This document shows positions 38,401 through 46,535 of a stretch of 64,000 bases of DNA, one piece after another. The translations under genes and the position numbers were made by a program. The notes beneath the pieces were generated by a model. The model did no database searches. It was not told the origin of the DNA and saw only the letters and a program-made list of their open reading frames with translations. Source of the DNA: Halalkalibaculum roseum (GTDB taxonomy: Bacteria; Bacteroidota; Rhodothermia; Balneolales; Balneolaceae); the NCBI RefSeq assembly GCF_011059145.1, contig NZ_JAALLT010000002.1:806001-870000 (forward strand), read 5' to 3'. Numbering within the stretch: the first letter of the stretch is position 1; each line of letters starts with the position of its first letter.

Positions 38401-41047
38401 TCAGCGTTGTGAAGGCCTGAAGGGTGTTAACCTTCATATCGGCTTTTACTTTCTCAAAATAGAGTTTCCATGCTACCCTGGTGGGTCGGGTGAATATCTG
38501 CACTGAGAAACTGGAGTAGATAGGAAAGGCAATAATTCCGAGAGCAGCTATAGTACCTATCAGAGGCGAACCCGGCAAAAACAACCAGTCAGCCAACAGG
38601 AAAACCAGTATAAAAAATGGATTAAGTGATCTTCTTAAATTGTCAAATATTTTCCACTTAGAAATACTATTTATTGGATTCTTGTCCTTTTCCAATCCCT
38701 GGGCGGGAACACGCGAGAACAGCCACTGGGCAATTTGCCAGTCTCCCCTTATCCACCTGTGATTGCGCCTGCTGAAGCTTAGATAGGTGGATGGATAATC
38801 ATCGAATAGCTCGATATCGGTGACCAGTGCGGCCCGCAAATAGGTACTTTCCAGCAAGTCGTGTGAAAGCACCGTGTTTTCAGGGAATCGTTCATCAAGA
38901 ATTGCATGAAATGCCCTGACATCGTAGAGTCCTTTGCCCGTATAAACCCCCTCCCCGAACAGATCCTGGTAGATATCGGAAACAGCCGTTGTATATGGGT
39001 CGATACCGACATTTCCGGAAAAAACCTTAGAAAACCAGGTTCGATTTGCCGATTTGGGAGGAATTGAAATTCTTGGCTGGATAATACCGTATCCATGCTT
39101 CACTAAATTTCCGGCTTCATTCATCTCTGCCCTATTTAATGGATGCGCCGCTGTACGGACAAGGTCTATTGCACTATCCGGTGGCAGCTTGGTGTCTGCA
39201 TCCAGGGTAATGACATATGACACCGGGACATGCTTGAGACCCTCAAGGAATTCTTTCTGAAGCGGAAAAAAATCCGTTTCGGCATCCGGATTCAGTAATA
39301 GGTGGTTCAACTCTTCAATCTTGCCTCTCTTACGCTCCCACCCCATCCACGAATTTTGTACGGGATTCCATTTTCTGTTTCTGTGAAAAAGGTGAAATTT
39401 AGACCCGTACTTGCAGTTATGGCGTTGATTCAGCTCCTCAATACGCTCTATGGCTGCGTTTAATATCTCTTTATCTTTAGGCATGTGCTCTTCCGGGGCA
39501 TCATGATAGTCGGATAGCAAAACAAATTGAAGGCATCTACCGGGATTTGCCATTGCTCTTATTTCAAGGGCTTCAATCTGATCCAATGCATCTTCCACAG
39601 AGCCCAGCAGGGTCGGTACTACTACCATGGTACGGTGCCGGTCAGGAATTTCACCTGCAAACTCCATCTTCGGCAAAATTCTGGGTGGAATAAAGAAAGC
39701 CAAAATCCGATTTGTGGAGACCACCGATAACTCCAGAGCCGGCATAAAGGCAACTACCAAAGCTGTAGCTGTAAGCCATAACGGTGCTCCAATGTAATTT
39801 GAAAAAATACTTACGATGGCCAGGAACGTGATCAGGTGGAAAAAAATAAATAGGAAATAGCCTGATTTATGCCTCTCCATATAACGCTGGAAACGTTCCA
39901 GCCAGGGCATTTTATATTGAAGCACATCCAGGATTTCATCATAACCTTCATCCATTAGGTAATATCCTACATGCGCCTCCTTCTTGGCAGTCTCAGTGTT
40001 CGGCTCAAGTCTGCTTTCTGCCACCTGAAGTATTTTTTCAGCCACTTCATCTTCAGTAAACTTGGAGTGAGAACTCAATTTTTCAATCTTCTTGCGGTAC
40101 GTATCCCTTGTTTTAAAGTCCATCTCAGCGTAATAGCCTGCAGGATCCAGCCTGAGAATTTTTTCTACTACTGAGCAGCGCTCAATAAAGTCTGCCCAGC
40201 TGCTTTCAGAAACCTTACGAAGGGATGAGATGGCATTCTGTATGCTCAAATGCAACTGGGAGGTTTTCTGGGCAAGTGAACGGAGGCATTTTTCAAGGGT
40301 AGTATCAAGCTTGCTGAATTGATAATCGAACCATTGACGTTCGGTATCCGTAAATAATCCCCTTGCCTGCAGTTTCCTGGCCAATATGGTCAGAAAGAGC
40401 TGACGGTCATCGCATTCATCGAAGTCCAGTTCAGAGAGCTTCCTAAGCACATAGCCGGGCTCATCCGAACGGCTATTCAAAATTACTTCAAGACTGCTAT
40501 TCGCTTTTTCAGTGAGCTTTCTCTGTTTCAAAAGCTCTCGCGAACGTTCTGCCAAACGAACAATCAGTGCAAATCTAACAATTATCGGTACCGCCCAAAG
40601 CTCACCCAATTTTAGCGTGAAGGCATTCTGATAGGCCTGTACGGCTGTCAACGTATTTTCTTTATCGATAATATTATCACTGATTGCCGCCAGCTTTTGT
40701 ACCAATTCATAGATACGAGGGTAACCTTTGAAGTTTCCTTCGCTTAATCTTGGCAGTTTTTCATAATAGGTATATGGCAGATCCTCATTCAGCTCTACAA
40801 TTTGTTCCTGGATGATGTAGAAGTTATCAATCAGCCATTCCCCTGCTGTGGAGAGCTCTTTTTGTTTTTTTGCAGCCGATGCCAGTTCACGATAAGTATC
40901 AATGAGTACTTCACGGGAAGAGCTAAGAATGGGATCGATTTTTTGAAGCGGTTTTTTGGAAAGCGTAACAACCTGATCAGAGGCCAACTTCCTGACCTCT
41001 TGTTCCAAATACTGTTTATTAAAATGTACCTGTGTTTCCGGTGCCAT
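32402..41047 (-). CDS. Cyclic beta-1,2-glucan synthase-like protein (NdvB/ChvB type)
   Basis: A 2881-residue giant protein. Order: N-terminal helical domain, membrane helices near 400-450, a GT84-type glycosyltransferase (VVVPTLLGSVEDALDQI, ITLDADTKLPP with the DxD), more membrane helices (about 825-990), a glycoamylase-like domain, two GH94-type beta-sandwich regions, and a C-terminal GH94 phosphorylase domain with GAGDWNDSMNRVG. This is the layout of NdvB/ChvB, which make periplasmic cyclic glucans for osmotic adaptation. Its gene follows the DUF5335 gene by about 95 bp on the same strand. Confidence 0.9.
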   Translation of the reverse strand: MAPETQVHFNKQYLEQEVRKLASDQVVTLSKKPLQKIDPILSSSREVLIDTYRELASAAKKQKELSTAGEWLIDNFYIIQEQIVELNEDLPYTYYEKLPRLSEGNFKGYPRIYELVQKLAAISDNIIDKENTLTAVQAYQNAFTLKLGELWAVPIIVRFALIVRLAERSRELLKQRKLTEKANSSLEVILNSRSDEPGYVLRKLSELDFDECDDRQLFLTILARKLQARGLFTDTERQWFDYQFSKLDTTLEKCLRSLAQKTSQLHLSIQNAISSLRKVSESSWADFIERCSVVEKILRLDPAGYYAEMDFKTRDTYRKKIEKLSSHSKFTEDEVAEKILQVAESRLEPNTETAKKEAHVGYYLMDEGYDEILDVLQYKMPWLERFQRYMERHKSGYFLFIFFHLITFLAIVSIFSNYIGAPLWLTATALVVAFMPALELSVVSTNRILAFFIPPRILPKMEFAGEIPDRHRTMVVVPTLLGSVEDALDQIEALEIRAMANPGRCLQFVLLSDYHDAPEEHMPKDKEILNAAIERIEELNQRHNCKYGSKFHLFHRNRKWNPVQNSWMGWERKRGKIEELNHLLLNPDAETDFFPLQKEFLEGLKHVPVSYVITLDADTKLPPDSAIDLVRTAAHPLNRAEMNEAGNLVKHGYGIIQPRISIPPKSANRTWFSKVFSGNVGIDPYTTAVSDIYQDLFGEGVYTGKGLYDVRAFHAILDERFPENTVLSHDLLESTYLRAALVTDIELFDDYPSTYLSFSRRNHRWIRGDWQIAQWLFSRVPAQGLEKDKNPINSISKWKIFDNLRRSLNPFFILVFLLADWLFLPGSPLIGTIAALGIIAFPIYSSFSVQIFTRPTRVAWKLYFEKVKADMKVNTLQAFTTLMFMPHQAYVSLDAIVRTVWRMAISNRLLLEWVSASQTEKQSNAGMIKYYRKMWPNIFWSLLCVSMAVLFATQVLYLIIPFALLWTFTPYFAWWMSRELKSEKPELSKEDLRELRMFGRRTWHFFDRFVTEEHSWLPPDNFQEDPYLGSVNRTSPTNIGLSLTALIAAYDSGYIALKELLDKIGNTLGSMKFLEKYNGHFYNWYDIEKREVLHPRYISTVDSGNLAGSLVVVKQALQQLKNAQWPNPAFCQGLRETLWVLEDILITLQQHVTSSELWKEIEMTLKELKEALPGEGVENIVRWKGKLNQLKAIAIELDAIEIKQLIGEKSSSKVTDIEFWFGRPFSQIQLMLDEINEVEDGEHFEGWSAYEGKELLLEDLKAEHVVSNWQARLRKFAGWCDEMIYEMDFNLLYKRDRKLFSIGYNVDRASLDESTYDLFASEARMASYLAIAKGEVSPEHWFSLSRRLTSINRNEILLSWGGTMFEYLMPLLYMSRYEDTLLSNTYDNVVKWQENYGNSRNYPWGFSESGYGVLNLELHYQYRSFGAPGLGLKRGLAENYVVAPYASMLALMVDPKSSLKNLRELKKEGAFSLYGFYESIDYSNRVNESEGDKTIVKMYMAHHQGMILLSLSNVLNSNRIQNLFHNDPLVQSCDLLLQERIPRGIPIKEPRPIDVELEPGKKKEGQVEVEHAGQESLTDAPPRTHILSNGHYSTVITHTGSGYSYCGNLTLTRWRPDKVYDPYGLFFYIKDLETNEYWSMGHTPVGRKADRYDSWFHPGKVQIARVDEWTESFMEVCVSPEDNIELRKLTITNYADRKRKFEISSYTEIVINEQETDLAHPAFSNLFVQTDHIPEHHALVAQRKPRSEDEKPVWLVHTLAAEESDNGSGPMQFETDRGAFIGRGRDLKEPVAMDMGHRFEGTLGNVPDPIFSIRKTIDLKPGEKISLTFGLGKVNNKEEAIAIADRYDNPYATDRVFELASLYGNVELDHIGLNGHQANYFQKLSGAMIYGCERLRAGENILKKNRKKQPGLWSYGISGDLPIIIYSIHDTEYLRNVELLLKAHSLWRLKGFDVDLVIINDHPPSYIDELQDSIHDHIQKSMERQRVNKRGGIFVLRSDEVQPEDRVLLFSVAEVVLAGHLPKLKFGELHAENMERESPRKTFKPIDLRDNGGKRFTDPDELMFYNGYGGFTQDGKEYVIHLNAKRNEKDLTYPPAPWINVIANEEFGFLSSETGSGYTWSRNSRENRLTPWSNDAVMDPPGEALFIRDEENGIYWSPTPKPIPGSGHYEVRHGFGYSKYKTETLNIEQELTVWTAPDDPVKIIRLELKNTGLYQRKLRLFRYLDWVLGVFRHRSSKYVHTEWHGNTEGILARNYYNNEFAEQVAFTGQFSSTKLQELQFTSDRLQFLGKNQSLKNPVVLGQDIPLNDKFGIGFDPCAASSAVIDLGSGKKCLVYYLLGEAESEDQAIELLKKYHNQTQLEQSLTHAKEMWDTKLNGVQIATPELEFNFLANGWLQYQNIACRMWARTGFYQSGGAYGFRDQLQDSSSAIYIDKQLTRNQIKLHASHQFEEGDVLHWWHPPTDRGTRTRISDDLLWLPYVTALYLRRTNDIKLLKERVPFVRTRSLNDGEQEAYLEPETTSHKASIYEHCCRAIDKSLTKGNHGLPLMGAGDWNDSMNRVGENGQGESVWLGFFLYKILDDFLPICKKQGDEDRVETYKSFKTELKKHLNSEGWDGEWYRRAFYDDGTPLGSSENDECIIDAIAQSWAVISGAATPEKAAKALESAEKHLISESDGLIRLLVPPFESTEKNPGYIKGYMPGVRENGGQYTHAAVWLVRALAESGYGRRAVELMKMLTPVTHSLNKEQADRYKVEPYAVAADIYGEPPLTGMGGWTWYTGSAGWMYRVILESILGLEIVNEHTLLIDPSISPDWKEFSISLNNLEKGTRYDIKVTNPDGLEKGTLEGSVDGKPIPISGGNFKIKLKQDGKTHHITLSIQKKA

Positions 41048-41142
41048 TTAAACCTTGTTTTGACTATACCCTTAATGTTTGATCAGCTGAAGCACTTTGA
41101 ACCGGTTTATATGCCGCCACCGGCTCAACCGATATCGAGGTG

Positions 41143-41469
41143 TTACCTGATCTCTATGATATCTTTAGTACCATCCTTTTCAATAATCTCCATACTGTTA
41201 ATCCATCCTCCCTCGTCCTCATCCACATAAATCTCGACGGGATTCAGAATCATGCGATTGAGGTCTTCAACCTTCACATCCAGTAAATTTCCTTTAGGAT
41301 CATAGGTGATACCTTCCATGACTAGCCATGATGTCTCCGGTTGGGAACCGAACTCACCGGAAAGGATTTGAATACCCATATATTCAGGCTGTTCATCTTT
41401 CAGGAATAATTTTGAAAAGGTGTCGAAGTAGCTTTGCCACTCATTTTTTTCAATTTTTCTAACGGCCAT
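41143..41469 (-). CDS. DUF5335 family protein
   Basis: I chose the ATG at 41469 (108 residues), because GAGGAATAAC is a good Shine-Dalgarno for it; another ATG is four codons upstream. The protein is small, acidic and soluble, with the conserved WQSYFDTFSK start and a beta core (VEIYVDEDEGGWINSMEI). DUF5335 genes occur in stress-type islands; function unknown. Likely co-transcribed with the glucan synthase. Confidence 0.7.
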   Translation of the reverse strand: MAVRKIEKNEWQSYFDTFSKLFLKDEQPEYMGIQILSGEFGSQPETSWLVMEGITYDPKGNLLDVKVEDLNRMILNPVEIYVDEDEGGWINSMEIIEKDGTKDIIEIR

Positions 41470-41753
41470 GTTATTCCTCATTTGAGTTATTGATTATCTC
41501 TTCCGGGTTTATAATGTGGAATACAGCAAATACTTTGGGACAGGTCAGACCTACAACTCATGAGAGAGAATATATTACATGCTTAAACCTAATGGGATGA
41601 ACTGATACAATATTTACTTAAACTGATAAGCTTTAACTATTGGCTACCAGTACTTTAAAGCCTTTATAAACTCTTATTATGATTCAGATAGTCATTGGAA
41701 AATTAACCTCAAATATTACTTTCATACCAGCCAATGGAATCGTTGATGTGCTA

Positions 41754-42056
41754 TTATTCACGATTTTTTATAAGGATATCCCTGTCGGTATGGCCGTAGA
41801 TATCTTCGGCATGGTGCTGGTGAAATGCGTTAACCAAAAACAGAACTGCCAGGGTGCCGGCCATTGAAAAGAGCAGCCCGTCACCGAAATTCAGCTTAAT
41901 TCCTATTACGCCTGTTAATATAGCTGCTGCCACACCCCATATAATATTCACGGGTACACCGGTACCCTCCTTGCCCATTATGACCCCAACGGTCAATCCA
42001 ATTACCAGTCCCAAAGTGATAAACCAATAAATAGCAGTTGCACTTATTTCAATCAT
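41754..42056 (-). CDS. Small membrane protein
   Basis: A 100-residue protein with three membrane helices (about 6-26, 34-52, 58-77) and a polar C-terminal tail (HQHHAEDIYGHTDRD). It resembles the GlsB/YeaQ transglycosylase-associated group in size but I cannot confirm the family. A 19-bp site lies 57 bp before its start. Confidence 0.6.
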   Translation of the reverse strand: MIEISATAIYWFITLGLVIGLTVGVIMGKEGTGVPVNIIWGVAAAILTGVIGIKLNFGDGLLFSMAGTLAVLFLVNAFHQHHAEDIYGHTDRDILIKNRE

Positions 42057-42396
42057 AACACCTCCTGTTTGTTAGATCTCTATGATAGATACAATTAATC
42101 TGACATTGATACTGTAGGAGATTCCCTGAGAAGACTGAAGTACATTTTGCTTTGTTAATCTGTATAGACAGAATGGCTCACTACCAGAAGAAAGGCTCTT
42201 CAACGTTAAATTCTTTAACAACCAGCGAACGATAGAGACTAATGCCAGTACCGGTGACCGGGTCAGGCATTCCAAAATGCATCGGGGGTAACTGATTCTT
42301 AATTCCGTTACGTCCGGTCGCATCTTATTTACTTTATTCTTTAATTGGTTTTTAGAGAGGTGAAATTCTTTAAAAAATTGGTAAGAGGGATTTGTG
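42057..42396. other. Divergent promoter region
   Basis: A 340-base space between divergent genes. It contains the 19-bp site at 42113-42131; no ORF of interest. Confidence 0.5.
42113..42131 (-). promoter_or_regulatory. 19-bp palindrome site
   Basis: TGTAGGAGATTCCCTGAGA, 57 bp before the small membrane gene. The right half is imperfect. Confidence 0.45.
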
Positions 42397-44313
42397 ATGA
42401 CAGAAGAAACTAGGTTAAAGCAGCAATTTACCGATCACCTGTTAAAGGATCTTGATGCATTGGAGGAAATGCTGGATAAGGATCTTTTTGAGAAAAATGT
42501 CACCCGTATAGGTGCTGAGCAGGAGTTCTGCCTCATCAAATATTCCCTACGCCCTGCCATGAAAGCCATGGACATGCTGGAACATCTCAATGATGATCAT
42601 TTTACAACTGAGCTCGCCCGTTTCAACCTGGAATTAAACCTTGATCCTCTGGAATTTCAGAAAGACGCTCTATCACAACTTGAAAATAATCTCGTCAGCA
42701 AGCTTACCAAGGCAAATAAAACAGCCCATTCATTGGGCGCTAAAATTATTCTCACCGGCATTCTGCCTACGATATCCAAGAGGGATATTGAGCTTGAAAA
42801 CATCTCCCCGAAAGAACGTTATAAGCGTTTGAATGATGCAATATTGGCAGCCAGGGCGTCCGATTTCAAATTCCATATATCCGGAATAGATGAACTTATT
42901 GACAGTCACGATAATGTGTTGTTTGAATCGTGTAATACCAGCTTCCAGATTCATTACCAGCTTGTGCCTGAACACGCACCTATGTTATATAATTGGGCTC
43001 ATGCCGTATCAGCCCCAGTTTTAGCAGCAGCTACTAATTCTCCCTTGTTCATGGGTAAGCGACTTTGGAAGGAAACACGTATAGCCCTTTTTCAGCAATC
43101 GGCTGATACCCGAAAATCCCTTAGTCCCTATCGCGAAGAACAGGAACGTGTTACCTTTGGAAAAGAGTGGGAAAAGGAATCGGCCCTGCATATATTCCAG
43201 GATATCGTAAGCAGGCACTCCGTGTTATTACCTATCGAAACCACCGAAGATGCACCGGAGGTATTAAAAAACGGAGAAATCCCAGCTTTAAAAGCCCTCA
43301 ATACCCACAACGGTACGGTATATAAGTGGAATCGCTTATGCTATGGCATTACCGACGGTGTACCACACCTTCGAATTGAGAACAGGTATCTTCCTTCGGG
43401 TCCAACCATTGTGGATGAGGCAGCCAATGCCGCTTTCTGGACCGGTCTTATGCACGGTATACCCGATCGGTACCGGAATATCCACCAGAAAATGCATTTT
43501 GCTGATGTTCGTAATAATTTTTTCTCGGCAGCTAAGCTGGGCTTGCAATCCCAATTCACCTGGCTCGATGATCACCTGGTAACCGCGCAGGACCTCATAC
43601 TGGATGAAATGATTCCTATTGCCGAAAACGGTCTCCAAAAAGCAGAGATTAACGAACAGGATATTGAGAAGTACCTGGGTATTATCAAAGATCGGGTAAA
43701 AAAGGGGAAGACGGGATCCCACTGGATGATGGATTCCTACAACCAGCTCATAAAAAATGTTTCACCCGAAGAGGCTTCGGTTACCCTTACGGAAGGTATT
43801 TATCGAAGGCAAAAGAACGGTAATCCGGTGCATACATGGTCGGAGCTGCGGCGTGAGGAAGGCGGCGGGTGGCGAAACCGATTCCGCTATGTGAAACAGC
43901 TGATGTCAAAAGATCTAATCACCCTGCAGGAAGACGATCTTGTTGCACTCGCGAAAAATATTATGCTCTGGAGTGATATTCATCATATTCCGGTTGAAGA
44001 CGAAAACGGGAAACTTATCGGGATGCTCAATGCTGATCAAATACTCAAAATCGCCGGTACAAAGTCGAATGAGGAGTTCAAAACCCTGACGGCCGGTGAA
44101 GTCATGAATACAAATATCAGGCACGTCTCCCCGGATACCCGTACCCGCGAAGCCTTTTCAATTATGGACAGAAATGAACTGGGATGCCTGCCGGTAGTTA
44201 CAGATTCAAAGCTGGTAGGAATCATTACCCTAAACGATTATGTGAAGCTGATGGGCTATTTCTTTCGGGAAATCAGCGAGAATCATGACAGTAAACAGAA
44301 AACCGATTCTTGA
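42397..44313 (+). CDS. Glutamate-cysteine ligase-like/CBS fusion
   Basis: A 638-residue protein. Residues ~1-500 are like GCS2-type glutamate-cysteine ligase (IGAEQEFCLI, FNLELNLDPLEF, ESCNTSFQIHYQLV, RIENRYLPSGPT). Residues ~510-632 are two CBS domains (LIGMLNADQILKI, VGIITLNDYVKL). The fusion suggests a ligase-type enzyme controlled by adenine nucleotides. Start choice: the ATG at 42397 is preceded by a GTG and an AAGAGGGA Shine-Dalgarno. CBS proteins are also frequent in dormancy regulons. Confidence 0.85.
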   Translation: MTEETRLKQQFTDHLLKDLDALEEMLDKDLFEKNVTRIGAEQEFCLIKYSLRPAMKAMDMLEHLNDDHFTTELARFNLELNLDPLEFQKDALSQLENNLVSKLTKANKTAHSLGAKIILTGILPTISKRDIELENISPKERYKRLNDAILAARASDFKFHISGIDELIDSHDNVLFESCNTSFQIHYQLVPEHAPMLYNWAHAVSAPVLAAATNSPLFMGKRLWKETRIALFQQSADTRKSLSPYREEQERVTFGKEWEKESALHIFQDIVSRHSVLLPIETTEDAPEVLKNGEIPALKALNTHNGTVYKWNRLCYGITDGVPHLRIENRYLPSGPTIVDEAANAAFWTGLMHGIPDRYRNIHQKMHFADVRNNFFSAAKLGLQSQFTWLDDHLVTAQDLILDEMIPIAENGLQKAEINEQDIEKYLGIIKDRVKKGKTGSHWMMDSYNQLIKNVSPEEASVTLTEGIYRRQKNGNPVHTWSELRREEGGGWRNRFRYVKQLMSKDLITLQEDDLVALAKNIMLWSDIHHIPVEDENGKLIGMLNADQILKIAGTKSNEEFKTLTAGEVMNTNIRHVSPDTRTREAFSIMDRNELGCLPVVTDSKLVGIITLNDYVKLMGYFFREISENHDSKQKTDS

Positions 44314-44408
44314 GGATAAATCAGCTTTTGATCTTCGTATCCTGTTTGAGTCTTGAACCCATAATATGTATTAACTGGTTCATTTTCCGGGTAGTTGAAA
44401 TAACCAAG

Positions 44409-44427
44409 TGTAGTAAATTGTACCACA
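44409..44427 (+). promoter_or_regulatory. Weak 19-bp site
   Basis: TGTAGTAAATTGTACCACA, 81 bp before the Tll0287-like gene. Only the outer half-sites agree with the motif. Confidence 0.25.
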
Positions 44428-44507
44428 GAAATATCAGTAATGAGCGTATTTTAATTCGCATCGTTGCCCATTATGTAAATAATACATCCTGAATAAAGTT
44501 TAAAACT

Positions 44508-45125
44508 ATGCGAAATTGTTTCATACTCTTCTTTCTGCTTTTGTTTGGATGTGGTCATCCAAACGGTGAAACCGGCACGGAAACTCTCGCAAGAAAAGAT
44601 CTGCCGGCCGTGAAACAGAAGGGGTCGGAAATTACCGGTCAGGCATTCAATACGCTTAGCAGTAACCTGAAACAGGCGATGAGTGAAGGAGGCGTTGCCT
44701 ATGCCCTGGAATTCTGCAATGTGAAAGCCATCCCATTGACAGACTCCTTGTCGCAATATACCGGTATAGAGATACGCCGCTCCTCACACCGGCCACGAAA
44801 TCCCCGGAATAGGGCTGATTCCCTGGAGATGAAAAGCATAAGAGAATTCATGGCACGTATTGAGCAGAACGAGGAGCCCGAGCCCATAACCTACCGCTCA
44901 AAGAATACTTATATCTATCACGCCCCTATTAAGATCAACAACGGTCTCTGCCTGAACTGTCATGGACAACCGGGTACCGATATATCAGAACAGAATCTTG
45001 CACTTATCAATAAGCTGTATACTGAAGATCAGGCCACAGGCTTTTCAATAGGTGATCTGCGAGGTATCTGGTCGATAGAAATTCCGAAAACAGTTATAGA
45101 TTCCCTGCAGGCTGCTGCCAATTAA
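44508..45125 (+). CDS. Tll0287-like c-type haem lipoprotein
   Basis: A 205-residue lipoprotein (FGCGHPNGETG, Cys near residue 12) with a Tll0287-like (DUF3365) haem domain. The haem-binding motif CLNCH is near residue 148. Related proteins are redox or gas sensors, or parts of sensor kinases. Here it is a stand-alone, membrane-anchored protein, perhaps a periplasmic redox sensor. Confidence 0.85.
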   Translation: MRNCFILFFLLLFGCGHPNGETGTETLARKDLPAVKQKGSEITGQAFNTLSSNLKQAMSEGGVAYALEFCNVKAIPLTDSLSQYTGIEIRRSSHRPRNPRNRADSLEMKSIREFMARIEQNEEPEPITYRSKNTYIYHAPIKINNGLCLNCHGQPGTDISEQNLALINKLYTEDQATGFSIGDLRGIWSIEIPKTVIDSLQAAAN

Positions 45126-45207
45126 GTCACCGCTATCAACCAAGAGGTTATTTATGTAGATCAGGAATGGAAAAAATAGGTCAGCCTAGTTACCGACATA
45201 ATACCTG

Positions 45208-45226
45208 TGTAAGGAAATTCCCTAAT
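45208..45226 (+). promoter_or_regulatory. 19-bp palindrome site
   Basis: TGTAAGGAAATTCCCTAAT, 139 bp before the SnoaL-like gene. Confidence 0.55.
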
Positions 45227-45364
45227 TCCTAAACCTTGCAGACCCTTCTTCCGGGCCAAATAATTATCCAGTAGCATTAGCCTACACGTTTCAGTAACCA
45301 CACGGAAGGCAGTATTAGACAAAGGCTAATTACTGTTTGCCTGTATAACTCAACATTTGAAGCC

Positions 45365-45754
45365 ATGAATAACCATATAAGGGATATTGAGCAGTTTATC
45401 GATCGCATGAATGATGACTGGCTGAATGATCGAACTGAAAACTTGAGCCGGTATTTTCATAAGCAGGTAGTGATGATTCAGCCCGGCACCCAAAAGAAAA
45501 TAGTAGGAAGAGAAGCCATGGTTGACAGCTACCAAGAATTCATTGAAGAAGCGGATGTGTCTGATTTTCGCATCAAGGACTTACGAATAGATGTCTTTGA
45601 AAATACTGCTATAGTACTCTACACTTTTCGAATTAAATATAAGGTAGAAACCACCAATTATGACGAAGGAGGAGTTGAAATCTTAGTCCTTAATCTTCAT
45701 AACGAACACTGGCAAATAGTATGGCGCAACCAGCAGCCTGACATTGATGTGTAA
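45365..45754 (+). CDS. SnoaL/DUF4440-like protein
   Basis: A 129-residue NTF2-fold protein (IEQFIDRMNDDWLNDRTENLSRYFHKQVVMIQPG..., VLYTFRIKYKV, NLHNEHWQIVWRNQQP). The family includes enzymes and binding proteins; the substrate cannot be told. A likely terminator (45755-45780) follows. Confidence 0.8.
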   Translation: MNNHIRDIEQFIDRMNDDWLNDRTENLSRYFHKQVVMIQPGTQKKIVGREAMVDSYQEFIEEADVSDFRIKDLRIDVFENTAIVLYTFRIKYKVETTNYDEGGVEILVLNLHNEHWQIVWRNQQPDIDV

Positions 45755-45780
45755 GTCCCTCGATAGATGCATCAAGGGAC
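45755..45780. terminator. Hairpin between convergent genes
   Basis: GTCCCTCGAT / ATCAAGGGAC, a 10-bp stem with one wobble pair and a 6-base loop, between the SnoaL-like gene and the convergent lipoprotein gene. Confidence 0.6.
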
Positions 45781-45799
45781 CTACTGAGATTATTTGAAA

Positions 45800-46207
45800 T
45801 TACCGAAACTCTACGATATCTGCCCTTACGGTAAGTGTTACTTTGGTATACAGGATCAGGTTAATGATATCGGAATCATAGCGGACATTTGTAAGCGCCA
45901 GTTTTTTATCGGTTATGGCACCGTGGTTACTTTCGTAGGTTTGCCACAGATCATCCAGCGCATCGGCATATAGTTTTTCTGATCCGCTTACCCTGGCCAG
46001 GGCCAAGGTATTGGCTGTCACTCCGTTTGAATAGCTCAATCCCAGGATATAAGCTGCTTCCGACTGACCCTCTACCCCGGTTGCAGTCAGTGAATAATTG
46101 CCCTCACCAAGCTCCACATTGGTCTGGTTAAAGGATATAAATGCTCCGGAACTTGTGCAGCCGGCTAATGTGAGAGCAAATGCTAAAATTATTAATATAT
46201 TCTTCAT
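45800..46207 (-). CDS. Lipoprotein, unknown function
   Basis: A 135-residue lipoprotein: signal peptide with lipobox LAGC (Cys17), then a beta-rich domain (ALTNVRYDSDIINLILYTKVTLTVRADIVEF). No family recognised. The 19-bp site at 46278 is 71 bp upstream. Confidence 0.65.
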   Translation of the reverse strand: MKNILIILAFALTLAGCTSSGAFISFNQTNVELGEGNYSLTATGVEGQSEAAYILGLSYSNGVTANTLALARVSGSEKLYADALDDLWQTYESNHGAITDKKLALTNVRYDSDIINLILYTKVTLTVRADIVEFR

Positions 46208-46277
46208 AAATAACTCCCTATCAGTTTAATAATCAGGTTAGTTGGCATACATGATACATACCAGATTGAAGATCTAT

Positions 46278-46296
46278 TGTAGGGGAATTCCTATTA
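46278..46296 (-). promoter_or_regulatory. 19-bp palindrome site
   Basis: TGTAGGGGAATTCCTATTA; its first 15 bases equal the reverse complement of the site at 32383. 71 bp before the lipoprotein gene. Confidence 0.55.
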
Positions 46297-46320
46297 ATTT
46301 CATATAGGTTTTTGAGGCAG

Positions 46321-46376
46321 AAGGCAGAAGGCAGAAGGCAGAAGGCAGAAGGCAGAAGGCAGAAGGCAGAAGGCAG
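46321..46376. repeat. Heptamer tandem repeat AAGGCAG x8
   Basis: Eight exact copies of AAGGCAG (with a ninth, GAGGCAG, just before). It lies about 160 bp before the membrane gene at 46536; length variation by slippage is likely. Confidence 0.95.
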
Positions 46377-46535
46377 CCTATTTATTTGTATTCCAACTTC
46401 CAACTTCTAACCTAGAGTATCCAGCCTACAATCAAATCTAAGTTTATTCCCTACAAAGATAGTACGGTTTCCCCTCCCCTTGATGCGTGCTCAATTTGTA
46501 TATCATGTCAACAAAGTGCCGAAAAAGAGTATTCT

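Larger units (their letters stand above)
46208..46535. other. Gap with 19-bp site and heptamer array
   Basis: A 328-base space between divergent genes holding the site at 46278-46296 and the AAGGCAG array at 46321-46376. No ORF. Confidence 0.6.

Noticed and set aside
41538-41556. An eleventh palindrome site before the DUF5335 gene
   Set aside because: GGTCAGACCTACA has one good half-site, but the spacing between halves is two bases shorter than in the others.
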